DNA of 18,351 nucleotides, taken from RPQJ01 sp031404015. GTDB taxonomy: Bacteria > Pseudomonadota > Gammaproteobacteria > Steroidobacterales > Steroidobacteraceae. The notes beneath the pieces were generated by a model. That model ran no database searches. It was not told the origin of the DNA and saw nothing but the letters and a program-made list of their open reading frames with translations. This document shows, piece by piece, positions 7,703 through 15,713 of the stretch. The stretch is taken from NCBI GenBank assembly GCA_031404015.1, contig JANNGT010000222.1, forward strand, positions 1-18,351, written 5' to 3'. Within the stretch, counting starts at the first letter, position 1; every line of letters begins with the position of its first letter. Position numbers and translations under genes: made by a program.

Positions 7703-9103
7703 ATGAGCAAGTATCTTCTGGCAGGTGCCGTCGCGCTGATCAATGCGTGCGGGATGTTCTCCAGCGCACAAGCCGCTGGCACGGCCCCTCTGCTGATCGG
7801 CACCCCTTCGCCATCGGGCGTAGTGGGTTCGGTCTACACATTCGTTCCCCAGGCAATCGATGCGGAGGGCGACAAGTTACGTTTTTCGATCATCAGCCGG
7901 CCCTCCTGGGCCAGCTTCAACACGCGCACTGGGGGTCTCGCGGGCACGCCTCCGGCTGAGGCGATCGGCATCCATGATGGGATCACGATCTCGGTCACGG
8001 ATGGCACCAGCAAGCGCTCGCTGCCGACGTTCTCGATTACTGTGCAGCCGCAGGCCATTGTGATATCCCCGCCGCCGCCGCCGCCACCGGCGCGCAAGGC
8101 GAACTACGGACACTTCTTTGCCACTCGTTATCAGGACGGCCCCGCCGAGGTCGCGATGCTGTGCGAACAACAAGGTGTACGGGGCGTGCTCATGCGCCGC
8201 ACATGGAGCCAGGTGGAGCCGTCGGCCGGCAGCTACGATTTCGGCGCCATCGACGAAACCTTCTCGGCGATCGCGGCTTCGCGCAACCCGCAATGCCAGC
8301 TGTGGGTGATGATCGAGTTCAAGAGCTTCAGCTCAAGCCCGATTCGACACCCGGCACCTGCATACCTCGCGCAATACCAGGCGCTGAATTCCCAGGGCGA
8401 CGCCTCGACCATGATGATGTGGGAGCCGGCGGTCAGCGACGCCTATGTACGCCTCATGCAGGCGATGGCGGCGCGCTACGACGCGAATCCGCGATTCGAG
8501 GGTTTCGTAATGCAGGAATCCGCACTCGGCTTCAATGGGGCATACACCCAGGACGTGGCGGCCGGCGGTACGTATACGGCCGATCGCTGGCGTGACGCGA
8601 TCGTGCGTCACGTGAGTTCGTGCGGCACCGCGTTCAAGCAGAGCCGCTGCCTGGCGTTCATGAACTTCATCCGGGGCGGCAATGACCACATGGCGGCTGT
8701 GTCCCGAGCGATCTCAGCTGTGCCGAACAACCGTGCTTGCATGTCGGGACCTGACCTGCTGCCCGACAACAAGACACTGTATGACTCGCCAGCGTCCGCT
8801 TATGAAGTGCTGGCGCGGCACCAGGGTTGTCGTTCGAACAGCGCCCAGAACGACTCATTCGCAATCCCGGACTACGGGCTCGACCAGGTCTTCAATTTCG
8901 CGGTGCGCGGCACGCTCGGCGATTTCAACGAGGTCTCGCCCAGGACGAGCGGCGTCTGCGTCAATTCGTACCTCTTCTGGAATCACCGCGTGACCCCCAG
9001 TGCGACGGGGCTCGACTGGCTCGACGCGTTGCCCGTCATCGCAGCGTATCCGTACGGAAGGATGTGGTTGGACCAGTGCATTGGCGGCGGCGCTGCACCC
9101 TGA
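7703..9103 (+). CDS. Secreted Ig-like domain protein with a putative glycoside-hydrolase TIM barrel
   Basis: This 466-residue protein begins with a Sec signal (about 1-24, ending SSAQA). Residues about 27-118 form a putative-Ig (He_PIG/cadherin-like) domain, recognisable from GSVYTFVPQAIDAEGDKLRF and FNTRTGGLAGTPP. A proline linker (PPPPPPP, 123-129) leads into a catalytic-looking domain at about 133-460. In it, RRTWSQVEPSAGSYDFGAID matches the 'W..iEP.eG.ydF' start of GH5/GH42-like barrels, and E205 (WVMIEFKSF) and E272 (VMQESALGF) are candidate catalytic acids. Several cysteine pairs fit an exported protein. The start at 7703 begins the signal peptide; the frame is open back to 7616. The c-di-GMP riboswitch in its leader suggests a role in matrix polysaccharide turnover or surface polymer degradation. 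The family and substrate are not established. Confidence 0.75.
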   Translation: MSKYLLAGAVALINACGMFSSAQAAGTAPLLIGTPSPSGVVGSVYTFVPQAIDAEGDKLRFSIISRPSWASFNTRTGGLAGTPPAEAIGIHDGITISVTDGTSKRSLPTFSITVQPQAIVISPPPPPPPARKANYGHFFATRYQDGPAEVAMLCEQQGVRGVLMRRTWSQVEPSAGSYDFGAIDETFSAIAASRNPQCQLWVMIEFKSFSSSPIRHPAPAYLAQYQALNSQGDASTMMMWEPAVSDAYVRLMQAMAARYDANPRFEGFVMQESALGFNGAYTQDVAAGGTYTADRWRDAIVRHVSSCGTAFKQSRCLAFMNFIRGGNDHMAAVSRAISAVPNNRACMSGPDLLPDNKTLYDSPASAYEVLARHQGCRSNSAQNDSFAIPDYGLDQVFNFAVRGTLGDFNEVSPRTSGVCVNSYLFWNHRVTPSATGLDWLDALPVIAAYPYGRMWLDQCIGGGAAP

Positions 9104-9139
9104 GTCCTGTTCTGTAGCCGACTCCGTCGGCCAGCCTGA

Positions 9140-9490
9140 CTAGCTGGCCGGCGGGACCCACTGTGCGGCTGCGCGGAGCAACGCCAGCGTCTCGTTATCG
9201 CGGACGTAACGCGCCACGGCTGCCGCAAGAGTCGGCATGACGCTGCCACGGTTGCTGCCGAGCACGCTGAATGGTGGCCGTGCTGCACGCCAACCGAGCC
9301 CCGACGAATGCACGCGCTGCAAGGTCGTCGTGGGAATGCCCGCTGCGCGCGCAGCACTCTGTGCAAAATCGTACCAGGTCGTCTGGCCGCGATTCGTCAG
9401 GTGCCACAGGTCCGATTCGCCGTCGAGCAGCAGGTCGAGCGTGGCATGCGTGAGGTCAGGCAAATAGGTGGGCGAAACGATCACATCACT
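9140..9490 (-). pseudogene. 3' remnant of a dTDP-4-dehydrorhamnose reductase-like gene (RmlD family)
   Basis: Read on the minus strand from about 9490, the frame gives SDVIVSPTYLPDLTHATLDLL, then DLWHLTNRGQTTWYDFAQSAARAAGIP and RPPFSVLGSNRG, ending at a TAG at 9140-9142. These are the C-terminal features of the RmlD/sugar-nucleotide reductase family: the VSPTY...DLA site, the 'WHL.N.G..sW.eFA' segment and the RP..S.L ending. The N-terminal two thirds, including the NAD-binding Rossmann fold and catalytic YxxxK, are absent. Upstream of 9490 the same frame runs as nonsense through the carboxyltransferase gene. The homologous part starts exactly at the stop codon of that gene, so a deletion or insertion joined the two. 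It cannot encode an active reductase. Confidence 0.75.
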
Positions 9491-11036
9491 AGGGGCGGTA
9501 CGCGAACGGGAGCGGCGCGGTGGCCCGCAGCGGTGCCGCAATGTCCGCGAACTCGCACAGCAGCCGGCGGGTGTCGCGCGGATCGATGATTTCCTCGATC
9601 TGGAATTTCTCTGCGGAACGAAACGGCGAACGCATCCGGTTGAGGCGTTGCGTGATATCAGCTGCCAGCGTTGCGCGGTCTTCCGCGGCGTCGAGCTCCG
9701 CCTTGTATGCGGCTTCGATACCGCCTTCGATGGGCAACGAGCCCCAGTCCGCCGACGGCCACGCATAGCGGTAATGGAATCGCGTGTGATTCTGGTTGCC
9801 CGCGCCAGCCACGCCGAACACCTTGCGAATGATGATCGTGCACCAGGGAATGGTGGCCTGATACACGGCGGTCAGCGCCCTCGCGCCTGCGCGTATGGTG
9901 GCTTCGTGTTCGGCTTGCTTGCCGATCATGAATCCAGGGTTGTCGACGAGATGCACGACGGGTAAGTGGAACGTCTGCGCGAGGTTGACAAAGCGCTCGA
10001 GCTTGGCGGAACTCGCTGCCGTCCAAAGTCCGCCGATGACAAACGGATCGCTGGCAATGACGGCGACAGGCCACCCATCCAGCCGCGCGAGGCCCGTGAT
10101 GACGGAGCGACCGTGCAGCCTGCCAATTTCGAAAAATGAGTCTTTATCAACGACAGCCTCGATGATCGGACGCATCCGGTAGACCTCGCGCCGATCGCGG
10201 GGCACGGCCGAGACCAGGAATTCGTCGCGCCGCTCCGGGTCGTCGTTGCCCTGCATGCGGGGCGGCAGGTCATGCACGGATGAGGGCAGGTAACGCAGGA
10301 ACTGGCGCGTGCGTGCAAACGCTTCGGCCTCGCTTTCGACCTGGTCATCAATCGCGCCGTTGGCGGCATGGATGCTGCTGCTGCCCAGTTCCTCCTTGGT
10401 GAGCTTCTGGCCAATGGCTGCGACGACGGGCGGTCCGGCCACGAACATCTGCGACTGGCCGCGGACGAGCAGCGAGTAATGGCTTTGCACGACCTTGGCC
10501 GCCCCGAAACCCGCCACGGGTCCGAGTCCCAGGCTGACCACGGGTACTGTCGCGAGGTTGCGCACCATGTGCTCGAAGCCCGGCAGGAACGGCACATAGG
10601 TGTAACCCATCGCCTCCAGCGATTTGATCGAGCCGCCGCCGCCACTGCCTTCGATCAGGCGGATCATCGGCATGCGCAGTTCGTGCGCCATCTGTTCTGC
10701 CGCCACCTGCTTTTCAATGATGGACGCGTCGGACGCGCCGCCGCGCACCGTGAAGTCGTCGCCCCCAACCACGACACGTCGGCCCTCGACCTTGCCGCGG
10801 CCAAAGACGAAGTTGGTGGGCGTGAGCGACTGCAGCGCGCCGGAATCGTCGTAGTTGCCGTTGCCGGTGATCGAGCCGATCTCCTGGAACGTGCCCGCAT
10901 CGAGCAAGGTGTCGATGCGCTCGCGCACCGTGAGGCGCCCTGCGGCACGTTGTCGCGCGATCTTGTCGCGCCCGCCCATTTCCCTCGCCAATGCCTGTCG
11001 CTGGCGGAGTTCTTCGAGTTCGGGCTCCCAGGTCAT
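9489..11036 (-). CDS. Acyl-CoA carboxylase, carboxyltransferase (beta) subunit
   Basis: This 515-residue protein is the carboxyltransferase component of a biotin-dependent acyl-CoA carboxylase of the propionyl-, methylcrotonyl- or geranyl-CoA type. It transfers carboxyl from biotin to an acyl-CoA. Typical signatures are the N-terminal RERIDTLLDAGTFQEIG, the acyl-CoA-side oxyanion stretch IRLIEGSGGGGS (about 125-136), and in the C-terminal half VHLVDNPGFMIGKQAEH and the Gly-rich KVFGVAGAGN stretch. Length matches the family. No biotin carboxylase or biotin-carrier subunit is in the window; it may lie elsewhere. The gene diverges from the acyl-CoA ligase gene with 53 bases between starts. Which acyl-CoA it uses cannot be read here. 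Its stop codon abuts the RmlD remnant. Confidence 0.9.
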   Translation of the reverse strand: MTWEPELEELRQRQALAREMGGRDKIARQRAAGRLTVRERIDTLLDAGTFQEIGSITGNGNYDDSGALQSLTPTNFVFGRGKVEGRRVVVGGDDFTVRGGASDASIIEKQVAAEQMAHELRMPMIRLIEGSGGGGSIKSLEAMGYTYVPFLPGFEHMVRNLATVPVVSLGLGPVAGFGAAKVVQSHYSLLVRGQSQMFVAGPPVVAAIGQKLTKEELGSSSIHAANGAIDDQVESEAEAFARTRQFLRYLPSSVHDLPPRMQGNDDPERRDEFLVSAVPRDRREVYRMRPIIEAVVDKDSFFEIGRLHGRSVITGLARLDGWPVAVIASDPFVIGGLWTAASSAKLERFVNLAQTFHLPVVHLVDNPGFMIGKQAEHEATIRAGARALTAVYQATIPWCTIIIRKVFGVAGAGNQNHTRFHYRYAWPSADWGSLPIEGGIEAAYKAELDAAEDRATLAADITQRLNRMRSPFRSAEKFQIEEIIDPRDTRRLLCEFADIAAPLRATAPLPFAYRP

Positions 11037-11089
11037 TGCGGTACTCGACTGGCTTGCGTCATCGGATGGACGTCGGACATCCTAGCAGG

Positions 11090-12700
11090 ATGGACCCCGA
11101 CTCAAGAGTTCCCGACCGCAGCGAATGTGTCGTCGGCGACCTGTTGCGTCGCTGGGCCGCCGAGCGACCGCAGCGCGTGTTCCTGGAATTCGAGAACGGC
11201 GACGCGTGGACGTTCGCCGGGACGCTCGACCGTGTGCAGCGGGCCGCGGGGGGCTTGCGTTCGCTGGGGGTGGAGCAGGGCGCGCACGTCCTGTGCTGGA
11301 TGCCGAACACACGCGAAGCTGTGCTGTCATGGCTCGCGACGAATTACCTGGGCGCGGTACACGTTCCCCTCAACACTGCGTATCGCGGCAACCTGTTGCA
11401 ACACGCGATTGCGCTCTCCGAGGCAACAGTGCTCATCGTGCACGCAACGCTCGCAGAGCGTCTGCATACGGTCGACACTGGGGCACTGCGCCACGCCATC
11501 GTCTGCGGTGGGGCCGCAAAACTGCCGCAAGGCCTTTACGCGCACGCCCCGGCAGTGTTGGACGGTAACGTGCGAGCGGAACCCGCTCGACCCGTTGAGC
11601 CGTGGGATGTCAATTACCTGATGTTCACTTCGGGCACCACGGGTCCTTCGAAGGCCGTCGTGTGCACCTACGTGCAGGCCTGGTGTGGCGCGGCGATGGG
11701 CATGGACTATTTCGACGCCGACGATCGCGTGCTCGCGAACCTGCCGCTATTCCACGTGAGCGGGGCCGGCGCCGTCATGGATCGCCTCACCAAGGGCGGC
11801 ACTTGCGTGCTCTACGACGGCTTCAAGCCGTCGACCTTCTGGGACACCGTGCGTAAACACGGCATCACTGGGTGTTGCTTGGTCGGTGCCATGACGCAAT
11901 TCCTGCTGCGTCAACCCGCCGCCGACCGCGACCGCGAACACCCGCTGCGCAACGTCATTACCGTGCCGTGGAACCGGGATTCGCAGGCGGTAGCTGCGCG
12001 CTATGGACTGCAAATGCACACCGCGTTCAACATGACGGAAACGGCAGTGCCGATCCGTTCGCAAGCCAATCCAGCAGCACTGGGGACCTGCGGGCGTCCG
12101 CGGCCCGGCATCGAAGCGCGCGTCGTCGACGGCCACGACATCGAAGTGCCGCACGGAGTCGTGGGGCAATTGATGCTGCGAGCCGCGCGGCCCTGGGAAA
12201 TGTCCCAGGGCTACCATCGCGACGCGGATGCCACAGCAGCTGCGTGGCGCAACGGCTGGTTCCACACGGGCGATGCCTTCCGGCGCGATGCGGAGGGCAA
12301 TTACTTCTTCGTGGATCGGCTCAAGGACACCATCCGCCGTCGCGGCGAGAACATCTCCTCGTTCGAAGTGGAGGCGGAGGCGCTGTGTCACCCCGCCGTG
12401 CTCGAAGCCGCCGCCGTCCCCGTGCCGAGCACGGACAGCGAGGACGAGGTGCTGCTCATCGTCACGAGGACGCCAGGCCACGCCATCGAGCCGCTCGACG
12501 TGCTGCGCTTCCTGGCGTCGCGCATGGCGCACTTCATGGTGCCCCGGTACATCCGTGTCATCCCAGAAATGCCGAAGACCCCCACCGCGAAGATCGAGAA
12601 GCATCGGCTCAAGGCCGCAGGCGTGACGGCGGACACCTGGGACAGGGAAGCGCACGGCGTGACGCTGCGCGCAGGTGAGTTCGCATGGCCGGCAGGGTGA
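11090..12700 (+). CDS. AMP-forming acyl-CoA synthetase (ligase)
   Basis: This 536-residue protein activates a carboxylic acid to its CoA thioester via an acyl-adenylate. Motifs of the adenylate-forming superfamily appear in order: the phosphate loop YLMFTSGTTGPSKAV (about 176-190), FNMTETAVP (A5), WFHTGDAFRRDAEGNYFFVDRLKDTIRRRGENIS (A7-A8, hinge) and the C-terminal PKTPTAKIEKHRL with the catalytic Lys501. The pattern resembles the crotonobetaine/carnitine-CoA ligase-like group, as well as ligases of side-chain catabolism. The start at 11090 is chosen because the protein then begins at usual length; an in-frame ATG at 11066 is possible, and neither has a well-spaced Shine-Dalgarno. With the thiolases and dehydrogenases downstream it probably performs the activating step. 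The substrate is unknown. Confidence 0.88.
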   Translation: MDPDSRVPDRSECVVGDLLRRWAAERPQRVFLEFENGDAWTFAGTLDRVQRAAGGLRSLGVEQGAHVLCWMPNTREAVLSWLATNYLGAVHVPLNTAYRGNLLQHAIALSEATVLIVHATLAERLHTVDTGALRHAIVCGGAAKLPQGLYAHAPAVLDGNVRAEPARPVEPWDVNYLMFTSGTTGPSKAVVCTYVQAWCGAAMGMDYFDADDRVLANLPLFHVSGAGAVMDRLTKGGTCVLYDGFKPSTFWDTVRKHGITGCCLVGAMTQFLLRQPAADRDREHPLRNVITVPWNRDSQAVAARYGLQMHTAFNMTETAVPIRSQANPAALGTCGRPRPGIEARVVDGHDIEVPHGVVGQLMLRAARPWEMSQGYHRDADATAAAWRNGWFHTGDAFRRDAEGNYFFVDRLKDTIRRRGENISSFEVEAEALCHPAVLEAAAVPVPSTDSEDEVLLIVTRTPGHAIEPLDVLRFLASRMAHFMVPRYIRVIPEMPKTPTAKIEKHRLKAAGVTADTWDREAHGVTLRAGEFAWPAG

Positions 12701-12755
12701 CTAGCATTATTGGACTGATGCGCTATCCTGACCCCACACCAGCCAGGGGCACGAT

Positions 12756-13985
12756 ATGGCGATCTACCTGATCGGCGGCTATCAGACCGACTTCGCGCGC
12801 GTCTGGTCGCGGGAAGGCCTCGATTACACGGACATGATGCGTGAGGCCATCGACGGCGCCCTCGCGACGTGTCGTCTGGACGCGGACGACATCGAGGCAA
12901 TCCACGTGGGCAACGCCTTTGGCGAGTTGTACCGCGGCCAGGGCCATCTCGCCGCGATGGTCGCGCAGGTCAAGCCCGAGTTTTTCGGCAAGCCCGCGAT
13001 GCGCCATGAAGCGGCATGCGCCAGCAGTTCGCTCGCCGTGCTGGCAGCATCCGCCGAAATTGAAGCGGGGCGCTACGACTGCATCCTGGTGCTGGGCGTT
13101 GAGGAAGAGAAAAACCTTCCGGGTGACCAGGCGTCGCAGGTGCAGAACGCAGCGTCCTGGCAGGGCCACGAAGACCTCGGCTGCAAGTTCGTCTGGCCCG
13201 CGGTGTTCGGCCGGATCGCCATGGAATACGACGCGCGCCACGGTCTCGATCGTCGCTATTTGAATCGCATCGCCGAAATCAACATGGGCAACGCCAAGCG
13301 CAACCCGCGTGCGCAGACCCGGGGCTGGAAGTTCCAGCCTGAAACCTTCACGGACAGCGACGAATTCAACCCGATGATCGAACCCGGCACACGGCGGCAG
13401 GATTGCGGGCAGATTACCGACGGAGCCGTGGCAATCGTGCTGGCCTCGGATCGCTTCATGGAGCGGTATGCGGCACGTCGCGACGTGAAAATGAATGAAT
13501 TCCCCCAGATCCTCGGCTGGGGTCACACGAACGCCGGAATACGGTTCCTCGACAAGCTCGAGCGCAGCAAGGGCGAGGAGTACATGTTCCCGCACGTGCG
13601 CAAAGCCATCACCGATGCGTGGCGGCGCGCTGGCATCCCGGACGTGCAGGCGCTCAACGGCATCGAAACGCACGACTGCTTCACCTCCACGGAATACATG
13701 GCGATCGACCATTTCGGCCTCACGCCACCGGGACAGAGCTGGCAGGCCGTCGACGACGGCACCATCGAGATCGACGGCAAGTGTCCAGTCAATGCTTCGG
13801 GCGGTCTGATCGGCGTAGGTCATCCCGTGGGCGCGACGGGCGCTCGATTGCTGCTCGATGCGGGCCGGCAGGTCACGGGCACCGCCGGTGACTACCAGGT
13901 CGCAGGAGCTCGTACCTACGGCACGCTCAACATCGGCGGGTCGCTCGGTACAGTCGTCAGCTTCGTCGTTGCCCGCCGGGACTGA
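12756..13985 (+). CDS. SCP-x-type thiolase (acetyl-CoA acetyltransferase-like)
   Basis: This 409-residue protein belongs to the thiolase superfamily in the SCP-x/lipid-transfer clade rather than the FadA clade. The nucleophile is C88 in HEAACASSS. The NEAFA box is replaced by ETHDCFTSTEY with H306 and C308, and GGLIGVGHPVGATG supplies H356. The usual C-terminal CxG cysteine is absent, which fits this clade, in which the Cys of the HDCF motif takes its place. Members cleave or form 3-ketoacyl-CoA, often from branched or sterol-derived side chains; some relatives (Ltp2) act as retro-aldolases with a DUF35 partner, which is not seen here. It starts 55 bases after the ligase gene with GGGG before the ATG. 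A second thiolase follows after 9 bases. Confidence 0.85.
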   Translation: MAIYLIGGYQTDFARVWSREGLDYTDMMREAIDGALATCRLDADDIEAIHVGNAFGELYRGQGHLAAMVAQVKPEFFGKPAMRHEAACASSSLAVLAASAEIEAGRYDCILVLGVEEEKNLPGDQASQVQNAASWQGHEDLGCKFVWPAVFGRIAMEYDARHGLDRRYLNRIAEINMGNAKRNPRAQTRGWKFQPETFTDSDEFNPMIEPGTRRQDCGQITDGAVAIVLASDRFMERYAARRDVKMNEFPQILGWGHTNAGIRFLDKLERSKGEEYMFPHVRKAITDAWRRAGIPDVQALNGIETHDCFTSTEYMAIDHFGLTPPGQSWQAVDDGTIEIDGKCPVNASGGLIGVGHPVGATGARLLLDAGRQVTGTAGDYQVAGARTYGTLNIGGSLGTVVSFVVARRD

Positions 13986-13994
13986 GGCACTGCC

Positions 13995-15155
13995 ATGAAT
14001 CACGCTTATATATATGACGCCGTGCGCACGCCGCGCGGCAAGGCGCGCGCAGACGGTGGCCTGGCGCAGTTCAAGCCCCACGAATTGGTGGCGACGCTGG
14101 TCGACGCGCTGTCCATGCGCGGGAACGACTCCCGGGACGTGCAGGCACTGGTGCTGGGCTGCGTGGACCAGGTGGGGGACCAGGGTGCCAACATCGCACT
14201 GGTCTCGAAGCTGCACGCAGGTGTGGCCGACGCGGCCTACGCGTTCACGCTGAACAACTACTGCGTGTCTGGCCTGACGGCGATCGGTCACGTAGCGATG
14301 CAGGTCACGGCCGGCAATCTCGATCGCGCACTCGCGGGCGGCGTCGAGATGATGTCGCGGGTGCCGTTCATGGGCGACAGCGCCGGCTACTACACGGACG
14401 CGACGTTTCCGCAACGCACTCGCTATATCCCCGTGGTGCTGGCCGCCGATCGTCTGGCTGAGGCGCAGGGCATCTCTCGTGCGCAACTCGATGCCGTGGC
14501 GCTCACGTCGCAGCAGCGTGCAGGTGTGGCCGAAGCCTCTGCGGTGCTCACCGCATCACGGATACCTGTCGGCACGTTGGTAACCGACGAGTGCGCGCGG
14601 CCACAAACGACGGCCGCGTCGATCGCGGCCATGCCAGCGGCGTTCGCTGGCCTGGCAGCGCAGTACGCCGATTCTTTGGACGGTCCTATCGATCACCGTC
14701 ATGCGATCGGTCATGCACCGCCGGTGTGCGACGGGGCAGGGCTCGCGCTGATTGGCGGGCCGTCTGGGGGCAGTGGCAAGCCGCGGGCGCGCATCCTGGG
14801 CTATGCGGAATCGGGCGGCGATCCACATGCATCGCTGCTGGCCGGGTTTTCCGCCATGGACAAAGTGCTCGCGCGTACTGGGCTTACGCTCGACGACATG
14901 GATCGCATCGAGTTCATGGAAGCGTTCGCGGTGACGATGGCCAAGTTCGTGCGCGATTACCCGGTGGATCCGGCGAAGGTCAATGTGGCGGGCGGTCACA
15001 TTGCGCGCGGCCACCCGATGGGCGCGTCCGGCGCGATCCTGCTGTCGACACTGCTCGACGTGCTCGACGAATGCGAAGGGCGGCTTGGTCTCGTCGTCTG
15101 TTCGGGTGCTGCGGGCGTGGGTGCCGCGATGGTGGTCGAGCGGCTGGGCTCTTAA
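13995..15155 (+). CDS. FadA/FadI-like thiolase with an altered NEAFA motif
   Basis: This 386-residue thiolase has the nucleophilic C90 (NNYCVSGLTA), the catalytic H340 (GGHIARGHPMGASG) and the base C369 (VVCSGAAGVG), so the Cys-His-Cys triad is intact. The box that normally reads NEAFA (HEAFA in FadI and the trifunctional enzyme) reads MEAFA, with Met308 where the water-holding Asn or His should be. It should catalyse thiolytic cleavage of a 3-ketoacyl-CoA or the reverse reaction, but the substitution may change chain preference or rate. It starts 9 bases after the previous thiolase and is probably translationally linked. Its stop is 4 bases from the stop of the convergent NTF2-like gene. Confidence 0.87.
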   Translation: MNHAYIYDAVRTPRGKARADGGLAQFKPHELVATLVDALSMRGNDSRDVQALVLGCVDQVGDQGANIALVSKLHAGVADAAYAFTLNNYCVSGLTAIGHVAMQVTAGNLDRALAGGVEMMSRVPFMGDSAGYYTDATFPQRTRYIPVVLAADRLAEAQGISRAQLDAVALTSQQRAGVAEASAVLTASRIPVGTLVTDECARPQTTAASIAAMPAAFAGLAAQYADSLDGPIDHRHAIGHAPPVCDGAGLALIGGPSGGSGKPRARILGYAESGGDPHASLLAGFSAMDKVLARTGLTLDDMDRIEFMEAFAVTMAKFVRDYPVDPAKVNVAGGHIARGHPMGASGAILLSTLLDVLDECEGRLGLVVCSGAAGVGAAMVVERLGS

Positions 15156-15159
15156 CGCC

Positions 15160-15561
15160 TCAGGCTGGCAATTTCACGTCGCGCAAGACGGCGGCCTGCG
15201 CCGGGTCGAGGTATTCCTCGATCCGCCAGACAAGCCCGTCTTTCAGCGTGATCAGGCAGCATGCGAACATTTTCATCTGCTTGCCGTTGGCAAGCGTCGC
15301 CTCGACCACGTGCTGCTGCATCCAGCCGCCGGAGATGAGTTCGCGACGGACGATCCGGTAATTGCGCTGCGGCGCCTTGCGCACCATCCACTCCAGCACT
15401 TTCATGTTGTCGGCAACGGTCTGGCTCACGTCGTCGTAGTTGTGCCAGAACGTCGCGTCGGGCTGGTAGAACTGCCGTACCTCGGCGGGATCGCCCCGGT
15501 TGAGCGCCGCGGTGAAGCGATCGGAAAAGTCGAATACCTGCTGCTGATTGGTCGCGTCCAC
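15160..15561 (-). CDS. SnoaL/NTF2-like protein, ketosteroid-isomerase fold
   Basis: This 133-residue protein starts at a GTG (15561-15559) with GGGA about nine bases upstream. FSDRFTAALNRGDPAEVRQFYQPDATFWHNYDD gives the helix, the strand and the 'dD..w.....' pocket of the SnoaL/NTF2 fold. Later strands (YRIVRRELISGGWMQQHVVEA, MKMFACCLITLKDGLVWRIEEYLDP) complete the cone-shaped fold, and the ending 'DG.iw.i.EY.D' is typical. Members include ketosteroid isomerases, hydratases and dehydratases, and many without known activity. Length is normal. It faces the thiolase gene tail to tail and diverges from the third thiolase gene. In an acyl-CoA or steroid cluster, a hydratase or isomerase role is plausible but unproven. 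Confidence 0.8.
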   Translation of the reverse strand: MDATNQQQVFDFSDRFTAALNRGDPAEVRQFYQPDATFWHNYDDVSQTVADNMKVLEWMVRKAPQRNYRIVRRELISGGWMQQHVVEATLANGKQMKMFACCLITLKDGLVWRIEEYLDPAQAAVLRDVKLPA

Positions 15562-15656
15562 GTTCTGTTCCCGGGTTCGTTGTCAGTTCGATAGCGAAAG
15601 CCATGCTTGCACAGCCCGCAGTGGCCGGCAAGCCGTGGCCGCAAGCCAGCCAGTCG

Positions 15657-15686
15657 TTGACATGAACCTTCAGACAGGGGTCAATT
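15657..15686 (+). promoter_or_regulatory. Possible promoter for the third thiolase gene
   Basis: A perfect TTGACA lies at 15657-15662. Seventeen to eighteen bases further is TCAATT (15681-15686), a poor -10 match (3 of 6). Spacing and position, about 50 bases before the ATG at 15714, are right for a regulated promoter that needs help. The weak -10 overlaps the shared element GGTCAATTGC. Assigned from pattern only. Confidence 0.3.
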
Positions 15687-15688
15687 GC
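15679..15688 (+). promoter_or_regulatory. Candidate operator GGTCAATTGC, copy 1
   Basis: This 10-base sequence recurs, inverted, in the leader of the acyl-CoA dehydrogenase gene at 16940-16949. Here it lies 26 bases before the thiolase ATG and overlaps the possible -10 box, a position suited to repression. Slightly downstream, CGTTA (15695-15699) and TAACG (15706-15710) form a 5-bp inverted repeat spaced by 6 bases, just before the start codon. The regulator is unknown. Confidence 0.35.
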
Positions 15689-15713
15689 AACTTTCGTTAA
15701 GAGACTAACGTCA

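Noticed and set aside
9117..9149. Two overlapping hairpins (GCCGAC/GTCGGC and GGCCAGC/GCTGGCC) after the hydrolase gene
   Set aside because: They exclude each other and neither is followed by a T-run on either strand, so I do not call a terminator; a Rho-independent role is unsupported.
10368..11621. A 417-codon plus-strand frame across the carboxyltransferase and ligase starts
   Set aside because: It crosses the divergent promoter gap and both genes in the wrong frame and has no homology-like pattern.
12723..14486. A 587-codon minus-strand open frame opposite two thiolase genes
   Set aside because: It is Arg/His/Ala-rich, has no recognisable domain, and lies opposite two genes with intact active-site motifs; long antisense frames are expected in GC-rich DNA.
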